64,000 nt of DNA, from contig NZ_CP165628.1 of the NCBI RefSeq assembly GCF_041200025.1, positions 620,001 through 684,000 of the forward strand, written 5' to 3'. Both the position numbers and the translations under genes were made by a program. Shown here in pieces: positions 21,053 through 30,297 of the stretch (position 1 is its first letter; every line of letters begins with the position of its first letter). The notes under the pieces were generated by a model that saw only the letters and a program-made list of their open reading frames with translations, did not search any database and had not been told where the DNA came from. The DNA is from Rouxiella sp. WC2420. GTDB lineage: Bacteria; Pseudomonadota; Gammaproteobacteria; Enterobacterales; Enterobacteriaceae.

Positions 21053-21564
21053 TGGCATCCAGGACATCTTGCGTATTATCGCGTTATATAGACATCGTTT
21101 TACTGTTAAATTTTACTTATGCTAATGTGTTTTTCTGTCGGCTGATGCTAATGGATGATCATGTTATTTCATAATAAATTTATGATGATAAGAAAATCCG
21201 GTTTAATCCTATCGTTAAAAATCCTAAAACTTGGTTAACTGAGTGTGCTTGGACAATAGATAACAATTGTCTAGTCTGAAATGTAGGGCTCGAAAGAGTT
21301 TTTGCGTAGCTTGCGGCAAAAATTATGTCATTTTCAGATAGTTTCATTATATTCTGATAGGCAAGTAAGTCATTGTATCAAAAATGGGTCTTTCTGTTTT
21401 CTTCGATTTCTTCGCGAGTGTTGCTGTTTGTTAAGAGGTCAGGATAGTGGCTCATGCCAAAAGGGATTTTTTTAGGCCGATACCACACTATAAATTAGGA
21501 TATTTGTTGGTTTATTACTCTATTGCCAGAACAATTATCCTACGATTGACGGGCAAGGAGCCCA

Positions 21565-21604
21565 CAGTGCTATGGTTGCTGCTAAGCCATGGCGGTAGCG
21601 TGCT
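21565..21604 (+). promoter_or_regulatory. JUMPstart element with ops (RfaH recruitment) site
   Basis: The segment from CAGTGCTATGG through GCTAAGCCAT to GGCGGTAGCGTGC (21591-21603) matches the 39-bp JUMPstart consensus, including the full ops core GGCGGTAGCGTG. This element, in the leader of capsule, O-antigen and colanic-acid operons, pauses RNA polymerase and recruits the antiterminator RfaH. It lies 820 bases before wza, implying a long transcribed leader for the polysaccharide operon. Confidence 0.92.
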
Positions 21605-21843
21605 TATAAAACGCGTCAATAAAAACTGTATGTTGAAAAATCTGTAGTCTCATCACCCGCCTGTGGCATTATCATTGTCAGGATTTCTTTTGTCTCAGCT
21701 TGGCCGTGTGCAAAGATTTAGTTCGATGACACCTACAAGTTTCAAACGTTGAGCTATTTGTTAGCCATTTAGACGACCGGGATGAATGACTCAGCGTAAA
21801 TTGCCCTATCTTTTATCTGCATTAAAGGAAAGAGAGCAACCTG

Positions 21844-22089
21844 ATGGCAAAAACAGCGGCGATAAAACGAGCTCCTTCAAAAACTCTTTTTTCTGAGATA
21901 TGCAGCCTTGCCTTCTTGTTGACAGGTAGCGCCTCAGCAATCCGATCGCTGCAACACATCAATGATTCGCGCACAAATTTTCCCTGGTTAGCCGCCTGCA
22001 TTATTATCCTGCAACGGATTATCAGTGTTATCGGTGAGAAGCTGATCAGAGTGGGAAGTCAAAAAAAGATCAGCTATCTTTTACTTTGA
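21844..22089 (+). CDS. small hypothetical protein in the capsule leader
   Basis: 81 residues, unrecognised. A hydrophobic segment (FPWLAACIIILQRIISVIG, near 48-66) suggests a membrane or amphipathic helix, and the N-terminus is basic. GAGAG stands 7 bases before the ATG. It lies between the JUMPstart element and wza on the same strand, so it would be transcribed with them. It may be a chance frame; support is limited. Confidence 0.35.
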   Translation: MAKTAAIKRAPSKTLFSEICSLAFLLTGSASAIRSLQHINDSRTNFPWLAACIIILQRIISVIGEKLIRVGSQKKISYLLL

Positions 22090-22426
22090 GACGACTAGTT
22101 TTCAGATTTGTAATTACGGCTGCGTTGTCCTTATTTATCATAATAGTTATTATCGTCAAAGTTATCGACTTGATGAGGCAATCAAGCTGAAGGCATCATG
22201 GCTTGGTTGAATAGAGCTATATCTTGCTGTAAGCCAATCAACCTGCGACAGTGGTAACCCGATGAAGAAAAAAGTAACAGTAATATTGTTGGGGCCAGTG
22301 CTAAATTGGATTTACCTTTAGACCTCTAAGCTACCTGGTTATGTAACGTGGTCGGGCAATAAAATAGGGGATATGGGTGATAGCGCGTCCTTTCCGTAAC
22401 TTGACTCTAACTTTGAACAAATTTCA

Positions 22427-23572
22427 ATGACAAAAAAATATGCATTCAAGTTGACAGCGATGGCTGTTTTTATAGGACTTCTCAGTGGTTGTACGATAAT
22501 TCCTGGTCAGGGTTTAAGCACTCTTGGCAAAAATGAGGTTAAGCAACCTGACAGCGGAACAGACTGGGATTCCAAAATTAATGTCTATCCGATGACACCG
22601 CAACTGGTAGCCAAGTTGCGTGCAGCGCCTGTCGTGGCAAGACCGAACCCTGAATTAGATGCATTGCTGAGCCGTTATCAATATCGTATCGGTGTTGGTG
22701 ATGTTTTGAATATTACTGTGTGGGATCACCCCGAGCTAACTACTCCCGCGGGCACTTATCGCAGCGCTGCCGAAAGCGGTAACTGGGTCGGTGCAGACGG
22801 TAATATCTTCTATCCTTACATTGGTAGTGTTTACGTAGTGGGTAAAACTATTGATGAAGTTCGTCAAGAAGTCGCCAAGCGCCTTGTGACTTATATTCAA
22901 AGCCCGCAGGTTGACGTTAGTGTTGCCGCTTTCCGTTCGCAGAAAGCCTATATTTCAGGTGAGGTGACAAAATCTGGTCAGTTGCCAATTTCGAACATAC
23001 CGTTGACGGTGGTTGATGCAATAAATGATGCGGGTGGATTGCTGGCTGATGCCGACTGGCGTAATGCTATATTGACGCATAACGGCAAAGATCAAAATAT
23101 CGATCTCTCCGCATTACTGCAGAAAGGCGACCTGACCCAAAACCATTTGCTTTACCCTGACGACATACTTTATGTGCCGCGTAATGATAGCCAGAAAGTC
23201 TTTGTTATGGGTGAAGTTGTTAAACAGAATACTCAAAAAATCGACAGTAGTGGCATGACACTTGCTGAGGCATTAGGAAACGCTGAAGGTATTAATCAAA
23301 TTAGCTCTGATGCTACCGGTGTCTTTGTTATCCGCCAGATAAAAGGTGGGGATAAACAGGGCCATATAGCCAATATTTATCAGCTCAATGCTAAGGATGC
23401 TACCGCGATGGTTATGGCATCACAGTTCCAGCTTCAACCATACGATATCGTTTATGTGACTAGTACACCACTGAACCGTTGGAACCGTGTGATTTCACAG
23501 TTGGTCCCAACTATTACCGGTGCAAATCTGCAGATCGAGTCAATGCGTTATATCAGAGATTGGAATCAGTAA
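22427..23572 (+). CDS. wza: Wza, outer-membrane polysaccharide export lipoprotein
   Basis: 381 residues. Lipoprotein signal with lipobox LLSGC (Cys22), then the polysaccharide export (PES) domain beginning near [19 protein letters not shown] and two SLBB-type repeats ([15 protein letters not shown] and [13 protein letters not shown]). The C-terminus ends in an amphipathic segment as in Wza, which as an octamer forms the outer-membrane channel for group 1 capsule or colanic acid. It follows the JUMPstart element and precedes wzb by 26 bp. The usual partner wzc is absent from the window. Confidence 0.95.
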   Translation: MTKKYAFKLTAMAVFIGLLSGCTIIPGQGLSTLGKNEVKQPDSGTDWDSKINVYPMTPQLVAKLRAAPVVARPNPELDALLSRYQYRIGVGDVLNITVWDHPELTTPAGTYRSAAESGNWVGADGNIFYPYIGSVYVVGKTIDEVRQEVAKRLVTYIQSPQVDVSVAAFRSQKAYISGEVTKSGQLPISNIPLTVVDAINDAGGLLADADWRNAILTHNGKDQNIDLSALLQKGDLTQNHLLYPDDILYVPRNDSQKVFVMGEVVKQNTQKIDSSGMTLAEALGNAEGINQISSDATGVFVIRQIKGGDKQGHIANIYQLNAKDATAMVMASQFQLQPYDIVYVTSTPLNRWNRVISQLVPTITGANLQIESMRYIRDWNQ

Positions 23573-23598
23573 TCAATATAAGCAACTGGGCATAATTT

Positions 23599-24033
23599 AT
23601 GTTTAATTCGGTGCTAATCGTATGTACAGGTAATATCTGTCGTTCTCCTACTGCTGAAAGAAGACTGCGCCAGTTATTACCGGACATGAAGATCGATTCG
23701 GCGGGTGTTGGAGCTTTGGTCGACCATGAGGCCGATCAGGATGCATCATTTACCGCAGAAAAACACGGACTTTCACTGGAAGATCATAAAGGGCGGCAGT
23801 TCAATGCCGCTTTAGCGCGTCAGTATGATTTAATTTTAGTGATGGAGCAGCCACATATTGAGCAGGTGACACGTCAGGCAATAGAAGCTAGAGGTAAAAC
23901 TCTGCTTTTAGGCCACTGGCTAGAAAAAAAAGAGATACCTGATCCTTATCGTAAAAGTCGTGAGGCTTTTGAACATGTTTACCAGTTAATTGATAAAGCC
24001 TGCCTAAGTTGGTCCAAAAAGTTAGGCGGTTAA
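23599..24033 (+). CDS. wzb: Wzb, low-molecular-weight protein-tyrosine phosphatase
   Basis: 144 residues, normal for Wzb/AmsI. The CX5R loop CTGNICRS begins at Cys9 and the general-acid Asp is in DPYRKS near residue 114. It dephosphorylates the tyrosine kinase Wzc, cycling polymer export. The gene is intact, yet no wzc follows: the next 540 bases have no frame. The cognate kinase must be elsewhere or lost. Confidence 0.93.
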   Translation: MFNSVLIVCTGNICRSPTAERRLRQLLPDMKIDSAGVGALVDHEADQDASFTAEKHGLSLEDHKGRQFNAALARQYDLILVMEQPHIEQVTRQAIEARGKTLLLGHWLEKKEIPDPYRKSREAFEHVYQLIDKACLSWSKKLGG

Positions 24034-24577
24034 GTAGTTAAAAATAAAAGATATTATTAATTTTTACGATTGAATTACAACGGCCTGCTATTAATTTTTT
24101 TAAATATTTAATATAAGTCCGTTGTCTCAATGTGCATTATCATGTGATTATTTAAAATACAAAAAATTGCAAAATTATAAATTTTAGACAAAATCCTAGC
24201 CTATATTTTTTTCAAGGAAATAGATTCTTAATTTGTTAGAGTTTCAATTTATTAATATTGAGTAGTTGCTGATCTAGGATTTTCGTACTAAGTAATTTTT
24301 GATATTAAATTCCCCAAAAAAATAGATAATGAGATGCTCTTTACTTATAAGGAGGGTTGTCTGATATTATTTAACTTATGAATGCTTCGCATTATTTTTC
24401 TCACTTTCATCTTATAGTACTGAAATTTATAACTGCCCCATGAACTCGATAGGTTGGGAAAACTTCGATCAATTGGATTGAAAAGATAACACAGACTAGT
24501 TTTGTATTTATGACTGGGATCTGACTTATCACACTTTATGGGCACATGGTATCCATATTCGCAGACAGGCAAAAAAC
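24034..24577 (+). other. AT-rich gap where wzc would be expected
   Basis: 544 very AT-rich bases between wzb and wcaJ. In related loci the ~2.1-kb wzc gene follows wzb. I see no kinase motifs, Walker sequence or tyrosine cluster in any frame. A frame on the opposite strand overlaps the wcaJ start and has no protein-like features. Confidence 0.5.
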
Positions 24578-25972
24578 ATGACGAGTTTTCGTGAAAAAAC
24601 GTTTCACTACAGTGCAACTGTCACATCTCTCATACAAAGACTTTCAGACATTATTACAATATTTTCAGGGTTGTATATTACGCGAATTCTATTCCATGAA
24701 AAATTCATGCCGCAAGATATTATTATGGTTTTGGCATCAATTATCGTATTTCAAATGATAGGTGGTTTTACAGATTTTTATCGATCATGGCGTGGTGTCA
24801 GAATTACATTCGAGTTGAGAGTTGTGTTGCAAAGTTGGGTGTTAACAGTGCTAATCACTTTTGGAGTGTTATCGCTTGTCAACATAGTCAATGAGAATAT
24901 TTATGTGTGCAGTTCCTGGTTTTTAATAGTTTGTTTAGGTTTTATAATTTCTAGATTGATTATAAGATTTGCTATTGGTTATCTGCGTAACAAGGGATAT
25001 AACACTCGAAATGTGGCTATCATGGGTTCATTACCAGCAGGTGTAAAACTTGCAGAATCATTACGAGATGCCCACTGGATGGGCTTTAAAGTATTAGGCA
25101 TATATGATGAGGAAAATGTGCCTTTAGATACTAAAATTCCTAAATGCGGGAATTATAATGATCTGATTCTTGACGTTAGAATGGGGAAAATTGACAGGGT
25201 TTATATCGCCCTGCCTATGACTCAAGAAAAAACCATTAAAGAAGTTGTCGATGAATTATCTGATTCAACCTGTTCGGTCGTATTGATACCCGATATCTTT
25301 ACATTTAATCTGCTGCATTCAAGAACAGAAGAAATTAATGGTGTACCAGTAGTTTCTCTTTTTGATACGCCTATGATTGGTGTGAATAAGTTGGTTAAAC
25401 GTTTAGAAGACATAATTATCTCAATTATGATACTGACATTTATATCACCTGTGTTAGTTGTAATTGCACTTCTAGTTAAAATGACCTCGCCAGGGCCAAT
25501 AATATTTAAACAGCAGCGTTATGGCATTGATGGGAAAGGGATTGCTGTATGGAAATTTAGAAGTATGGTCGTGATGGAGAACGGAGATAATGTTATTCAG
25601 GCTACCAAAGGTGATGTACGTATTACCAAATTAGGGAGCTTTTTACGAAAAACCTCACTTGATGAATTGCCTCAATTTATCAATGTGATAAAAGGAGATA
25701 TGTCTATCGTTGGGCCTCGACCTCATGCTGTTGCTCACAATGAGCAGTATCGTAAGAAGATTCGCGGTTACATGCTACGTCACAAGATGAAACCAGGTAT
25801 TACTGGATGGGCACAAATTAACGGCTGGCGCGGTGAAACCGATACATTGGAAAAAATGGAGAAAAGAGTCGATTATGATTTGGAATATATTCATAATTGG
25901 AGCTTGGCTTTAGATTTGAAAATTATATTTCTTACGATTTTTAAAGGATTTATTCATAAAGCTGCTTATTAA
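24578..25972 (+). CDS. wcaJ: WcaJ, undecaprenyl-phosphate glucose phosphotransferase
   Basis: 464 residues, the length of E. coli WcaJ. Four N-terminal membrane helices (about 15-145), a central Rossmann-like segment, a fifth hydrophobic segment (about 280-305) and the C-terminal catalytic domain with KQQRYGIDGK, WKFRSM, TSLDELPQFINVIKGDMSIVGPRPH and a terminal KAAY. It transfers glucose-1-phosphate from UDP-glucose to undecaprenyl phosphate, the first step of colanic-acid-type repeat synthesis. Without downstream glycosyltransferases in the locus its product has no obvious next enzyme here. Confidence 0.93.
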   Translation: MTSFREKTFHYSATVTSLIQRLSDIITIFSGLYITRILFHEKFMPQDIIMVLASIIVFQMIGGFTDFYRSWRGVRITFELRVVLQSWVLTVLITFGVLSLVNIVNENIYVCSSWFLIVCLGFIISRLIIRFAIGYLRNKGYNTRNVAIMGSLPAGVKLAESLRDAHWMGFKVLGIYDEENVPLDTKIPKCGNYNDLILDVRMGKIDRVYIALPMTQEKTIKEVVDELSDSTCSVVLIPDIFTFNLLHSRTEEINGVPVVSLFDTPMIGVNKLVKRLEDIIISIMILTFISPVLVVIALLVKMTSPGPIIFKQQRYGIDGKGIAVWKFRSMVVMENGDNVIQATKGDVRITKLGSFLRKTSLDELPQFINVIKGDMSIVGPRPHAVAHNEQYRKKIRGYMLRHKMKPGITGWAQINGWRGETDTLEKMEKRVDYDLEYIHNWSLALDLKIIFLTIFKGFIHKAAY

Positions 25973-26992
25973 TACAATTTAGGTTTGAGTTATTTACAAA
26001 AATAGCCGCATCAAGTGACAAGTAAACCAAAATTTTAATACATTAAATATTAGCGATTATGGATTATTAAATACCTTTACGATTTCAACCATCAGATTAT
26101 AAAGCACTTTCTTTCAAAGCAGAAATTTAATGGAATCAGTTAAGGTTAAACTAATAATCAAAATTTTTCTTCAAATTTCCAATGCCTCATAATTAAGTTG
26201 AATGTTCCATTCAGCTAGCATTCTGTAATCTTTATTTATTTCATTTCAGGGATTGTAAAGACAGTGGGTGGGGCAAGCCTGTTAAATCGGGTGTTGTGCA
26301 TGATAATTTTCCTACAATGAGAGAGTAAGTACGATAAAATACTCAGAAAATGAGCGGACCTATATAAAATTAATGCTTACTTTAAGATGTATACAAAAAA
26401 ATAATTCAGAATATAAACTCCTAAGTGCTAATTTTTTATTTTAAGTGTAATGAATTGTTACTAACGTAGTTTTAAAATTTACTGAGTGGATTATATTTTT
26501 ATACTTTTCAAACACTGCTTTAACATTTATGTAATTAGTTTAGTTTGGACATCCGAAAGTAAATGCTTCAGTTATTGGTTTCAGAAGTAGAGAGGGGTGT
26601 GCTAAATATGGGGTCGAATTAGAAAGCTCCAGCTTATGCATTTTTATTATTACATCCCTTCTCCCTTTTTACTTTTAATTTTTTACATGATCAATTGTGT
26701 TGTAAATTTATGATATTTTTGTCTTGTCTTTATCAGACTTTATAATCTTTGCTCTTTTATCGTATCTGACGGCAGGCGAAATACACTTCAATTTTAGTCA
26801 CAATAATATTGAATTACTTTAAGCAAAGATTAGATTATGGGTATTCCTTCATTAGTCATTAGTATGCAGTATGGTTAATTAGGATGGGGCTTGCCTTCGT
26901 CAAAAGATATTCGATTAAGATATTCGATTATTCACGCCAATGGCAAGAGGCGTGATAATAGCATCGTAAAACGCATGCATTTATAGTTACAG
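25973..26992 (+). other. 1-kb AT-rich non-coding region inside the polysaccharide locus
   Basis: No open frame of note on either strand, strongly AT-rich, and no hairpin-T-tract or RNA gene noticed. It separates wcaJ from a truncated WbaP gene, where intact loci would carry glycosyltransferase, wzx and wzy genes. Deletion with decay of the remainder is the simplest reading. Confidence 0.5.
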
Positions 26993-27511
26993 ATGAAAAT
27001 AATGGAGGTGATATACGTATTTTATGGCCATGAACGTATCGGCAAGAGTGGCATTCCATTTAAGTGTTTAAAATTCCGCTCCATGGCGATTAATTCAAAA
27101 GAATTATTGGCTGAGCTATTGGAAACAGATGCTGAAGCTCGAGCCGAATGGGAGGAGACGTTTAAGCTTAAAAACGATCCGCGCGTGACCAAAATTGGTA
27201 GCCTGTTGCGCCGCACCAGTCTGGATGAACTTCCTCAGCTGTTTAACGTGTTGAAAGGGGAGATGAGCCTGGTAGGTCCACGTCCAATTATTCATGCCGA
27301 GCTAGAACGTTATCGCGACCAGGTTGATTATTATCTGTTAAGCAAGCCTGGAATGACTGGCCTTTGGCAGGTCAGCGGCCGAAGTGACGTTGACTATGAA
27401 ACTCGCGTCTATTTTGATGCCTGGTATGTGAAAAACTGGTCAATGTGGAATGATATCGCAATTCTTTTCAAAACTGTCGGTGTAGTATTCAAACGCGATG
27501 GCGCTTATTAA
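26993..27511 (+). pseudogene. C-terminal remnant of a WbaP-type undecaprenyl-phosphate galactose phosphotransferase
   Basis: 172 residues that match only the last third of WbaP/AmsG-type enzymes (about 475 residues): YGHERIG, FKCLKFRSM, TSLDELPQLFNVLKGEMSLVGPRP, GMTGLWQVSGRSDVDYETRV and the typical end FKRDGAY. Similarity begins abruptly at about residue 11. The four-helix N-terminal part, the central domain and the reentrant membrane helix before the catalytic domain are missing and not found upstream. The GGAGG-containing stretch at the start belongs to the old coding sequence. The fragment itself has no stop codons or frameshifts, so the loss looks recent, or the soluble domain is maintained (less likely). 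Confidence 0.85.
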
Positions 27512-27550
27512 TACCAAAAGTTAATACTTCTGCTGCTTGTTTTATGCAAA

Positions 27551-27579
27551 GCCGGTCCTGATTCAGGTCCGGCTTTTTT
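27551..27579 (+). terminator. intrinsic terminator ending the polysaccharide locus
   Basis: GCCGGTCCTGA-ttcaggtCCGGC followed by TTTTTT, 40 bases after the WbaP remnant stop. Strong GC stem with T tract. Confidence 0.88.
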
Positions 27580-27591
27580 ATTGGGTGCGGA

Positions 27592-27693
27592 TTACCGTAG
27601 TAAGGGCTCAACGATAGGGACAATCTTCTGCCAGTTAATGAAAATCAGAATTGCTGCGGCTGCTAAAACGATGAATACCCATTTTCCAAGCAT
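27592..27693 (-). CDS. 33-residue single-helix membrane protein
   Basis: ATG at 27693 with AGAGGA 6 bases upstream, stop TAA at 27592. The predicted peptide begins MLGKWVFIVLAAAAILIF and continues INWQKIVPIVEPLL, ending in Arg: one hydrophobic helix (about 5-19) with a short amphipathic tail. The good ribosome binding site and clean hydrophobic pattern support a real gene that standard length cut-offs would miss. I do not recognise the family. It lies opposite in strand to the genes on both sides. Confidence 0.6.
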   Translation of the reverse strand: MLGKWVFIVLAAAAILIFINWQKIVPIVEPLLR

Positions 27694-27835
27694 ATCCGTT
27701 CCTCTGTTCTCTGAAGTAGATTCCTAATCTTTTATCTTATACCGCATGAATGTGTTGATTTACTTAAAATGTGTTTAATTAGTGTTGCGGTTTTTTGCCG
27801 CATGCTGAGAGACGACTTTTTAAAGGCAACGAGCT

Positions 27836-29083
27836 ATGAAACGGGCTTTTGACCTCACTGTTTTCCCTCCTATTCTTTTTATACTAATCGGCCTTTTACT
27901 GATTGCCAACGTGCACGCTGCCGACAGGAGAAAGGTTTTAGAGCCAGAGTTGCCTAAAATCGTGTGCGCAACACTGTTGCCGATGAAAGATAAAAACGCC
28001 GATCAGCAAAGGATTCAGGCCGCTATTGACCACTGCCCCTCAGGTGCTGCGGTGCGTTTTAGCAAGGGAGATTTCATCAGTGGGCCACTAGTTATCCGTT
28101 CTGGTGTTTCTTTATGGATCGACAGCGGTGCAGTCCTGGCGGCCTCGAACGATCCCCATTCCTACGACAGGGGCCAGGGCCTGTGCGGAACACTAGCTGG
28201 CCGCGGAGATGGTTGTCGGCCATTCATCACCTTTGAGGGCAATAATGGCGGTGGAATTACTGGCGATGGCGAGATAGACGGGCGCGGCGGTCAACTTATG
28301 AAAGGCCGAAATGAGTCTTGGTGGCAGCTTGCTCGACGTGCGCAGAAGGAGCATCGCCGACAGAATACTCCGCGACTTATCGAAATTGAACACGCCAGAA
28401 ATTTGGTTTTCTATCGTATCAGACTGGTGAACTCCCCTAATTTTCACATGGCTATGAACCACGTCGAGGGTATTACAGTTTGGGGGGTGACTATCAACGC
28501 GCCTGCCACGGCGAGAAATACCGACGGTATTGATCCAGGCGCTGCGACAGACGTCACCATCGCACACAGCATCATCAGTACAGGGGATGATGATGTAGCG
28601 ATCAAAGCGGGAAGTGGAGGCGGCAGCCGTTTTATTTCTATTATCGACAATCACTTTTTTGCTGGGCATGGTATGTCGATTGGCAGTGAAACATCAGCCG
28701 GAGTAAGTGATGTATTAGTTAATGGATTAACGTTGGACGGGACTACTTCTGGCCTGCGGATTAAAAGCGATGTCAGCCGGGGAGGATTGGTAAACAATAT
28801 CGACTTCGAGAATATTACATTGCACCACAACCGCTGGCCGATCAATTTCGATACCCGTTATGATCCCGCTGCTAAAGGTAATTTAATTCCTCAATTCCAA
28901 AATATAACCCTCGCCAATATCCGTGGCGGATCGGGGGTCTTGATCATGCGAGGCTATGATCCCGCTCATCCTCTCAGCGTTACGCTTAAAAATGTACATT
29001 TTGATAAAGAAGCTCAATGGGAAGTAGAAAATACTCATGTGAAGGTTTTGGGGGATATTTATCCAAAGTTAGCACCACGCTAG
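27836..29083 (+). CDS. secreted glycoside hydrolase family 28 polygalacturonase
   Basis: 415 residues with a signal peptide ending near ...NVHA (about residue 28). The right-handed beta-helix signatures of GH28 are all present: NTDGID near 225, TGDDDVAIKAG near 250 (catalytic Asp pair), GHGMSIGSE near 280 and RIKS near 308. It hydrolyses polygalacturonate/pectin, in the periplasm or outside the cell. No other pectinolysis gene is nearby. It lies just beyond the collapsed polysaccharide locus. Confidence 0.92.
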   Translation: MKRAFDLTVFPPILFILIGLLLIANVHAADRRKVLEPELPKIVCATLLPMKDKNADQQRIQAAIDHCPSGAAVRFSKGDFISGPLVIRSGVSLWIDSGAVLAASNDPHSYDRGQGLCGTLAGRGDGCRPFITFEGNNGGGITGDGEIDGRGGQLMKGRNESWWQLARRAQKEHRRQNTPRLIEIEHARNLVFYRIRLVNSPNFHMAMNHVEGITVWGVTINAPATARNTDGIDPGAATDVTIAHSIISTGDDDVAIKAGSGGGSRFISIIDNHFFAGHGMSIGSETSAGVSDVLVNGLTLDGTTSGLRIKSDVSRGGLVNNIDFENITLHHNRWPINFDTRYDPAAKGNLIPQFQNITLANIRGGSGVLIMRGYDPAHPLSVTLKNVHFDKEAQWEVENTHVKVLGDIYPKLAPR

Positions 29084-29315
29084 ATCCTATTTTTTCGCTT
29101 TTGCAGACTTCGAGAACACTTTACCGGCGGCTGATTATTTATTTGGACCGAGGTATAACGAGGATCTTTGAACCAAAACAATATCGTCAAATTTTCCCTG
29201 ATGCATAAAACGAAACTCACAATTTTATTAGAGAAGCGAAAGCGGGTTTTTTGACAACGTGAAAGTGGATGAAGATTCACTATCGCCACTAAGTGGCCAT
29301 TTGAAACTTAGGCAA

Positions 29316-29342
29316 TAAAAAAGCCACTTCGGAAAGTGGCTT
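29316..29342 (-). terminator. terminator of the tRNA-Ile gene
   Basis: Minus-strand AAGCCACTT-tccg-AAGTGGCTT followed by TTTT, beginning about 27 bases beyond the tRNA 3' end. Confidence 0.85.
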
Positions 29343-29368
29343 AATATGCTGATTTAACAGCTAAAATT

Positions 29369-29445
29369 TGGTGGCCCCTACTGGACTTGAACCAGTGACC
29401 AAGCGATTATGAGTCGCGTGCTCTAACCAACTGAGCTAAGGGGCC
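29369..29445 (-). tRNA. ileX: tRNA-Ile (anticodon CAU, lysidine-modified type; ileX position)
   Basis: 77 bases including encoded CCA. Acceptor GGCCCCT pairs with AGGGGCC; D arm GCTC/GAGC; anticodon loop CTCATAA gives CAU; T arm with GTTCAAG loop. Sequence and place upstream of mug match E. coli ileX, the minor isoleucine tRNA reading AUA after TilS converts C34 to lysidine, rather than a methionine tRNA. The outermost anticodon-stem pair (27-43) reads C-U here. Confidence 0.93.
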
Positions 29446-29587
29446 GCGGGGCGAGATTATACGGCAGTTAGTTGCTCCAGGTCTACACCTCAAACAACCG
29501 TATGCCTGATTAATGTACAACTTTTAGCTTGTTGTTATTGCTGCGAGTTTTTAGGATAGCAACATTAAAATTTACTAAAGGCTTAAC

Positions 29588-30082
29588 ATGATCACAGACA
29601 TCATTGACCACAATCTTCGCGTACTTTTCTGCGGTATCAATCCTGGCCTCTCCACCGCGCACCATGGCTTCCATTTTGCTAACTCTAACAATCGCTTCTG
29701 GAAAGTCATTCATCAGGCAGGTTTCACTGAACGCCTCTTAAAACCAGAAGAAGAGCAGCATCTGCTGGATACCGGCTGCGGGATCACTATGCTGGTCGAG
29801 CGGCCAACGGTCGAGGCCACTGAATTGGCGCGCAACGAGCTGCGCAATGGCGGTGAAGCGTTGAAAGACAAGGTCATGCAGTATCAACCTCGGGCATTGG
29901 CAGTGCTGGGCAAGCAGGCATTTAGTAGTGCGTTTGGTATTCGCAAGGTTGAGTGGGGTTTGCAACCTGTTACGCTTGGCGAAACGCAAGTATGGGTATT
30001 GCCTAATCCAAGTGGTCTCAATCGCGCGACATTAGATGCACTGGTAAATAGCTATCAAGAGTTATACGACGCGCTAAAATAG
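29588..30082 (+). CDS. mug: Mug, G/U(T) mismatch-specific DNA glycosylase
   Basis: 164 residues, near the E. coli length (168). Motif CGINPGLSTAHHGFHF near residue 17 (the catalytic Asn is in GINPG) and NPSGLNRA near the end, the mismatch-insertion loop. It removes uracil and etheno-cytosine mispaired with G. It is divergent from the tRNA gene and converges with rpoD through a shared terminator, the same arrangement as in E. coli. Confidence 0.95.
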   Translation: MITDIIDHNLRVLFCGINPGLSTAHHGFHFANSNNRFWKVIHQAGFTERLLKPEEEQHLLDTGCGITMLVERPTVEATELARNELRNGGEALKDKVMQYQPRALAVLGKQAFSSAFGIRKVEWGLQPVTLGETQVWVLPNPSGLNRATLDALVNSYQELYDALK

Positions 30083-30233
30083 TGCTCACCGGCTTTGCAG
30101 GGCTTTATTTGGTAATTTAAAACTAAATTGGGCAGCCTCATTCAATAATTTACCCGAATTTTGGGGCCTGATTTAGCCAGCACTTTCTATCTTGCCAAAA
30201 GATTGGCCTGCTGAATTAAGATCGAGGCTCATA

Positions 30234-30273
30234 AAAAAGCCCCGTCGGGATAACCAGACGGGGCTTTTGTTTT
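30234..30273 (-). terminator. bidirectional terminator between mug and rpoD
   Basis: AAAAAGCCCCGTC-gggataacca-GACGGGGCTTTTGTTTT: an 11-bp GC-rich stem with A and T tracts on both sides, 25 bases beyond the rpoD stop and 150 beyond mug. Confidence 0.92.
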
Positions 30274-30297
30274 CAACTAACCATTATCGCTTATCGA

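Noticed and set aside
21345-21362. Possible RcsAB-like box (TCAGAATATAATGA on the minus strand) upstream of the JUMPstart element
   Set aside because: Too many departures from the consensus half sites to call by eye; a weight-matrix scan would decide.
21447-21647. 66-codon frame with GTG start upstream of the polysaccharide genes
   Set aside because: It spans the JUMPstart/ops element, which explains the conservation of that DNA; no protein-like features.
24345-24617. 90-codon minus-strand frame before wcaJ
   Set aside because: Cysteine/serine-rich low-complexity frame in AT-rich DNA that overlaps the wcaJ start; no ribosome binding site.
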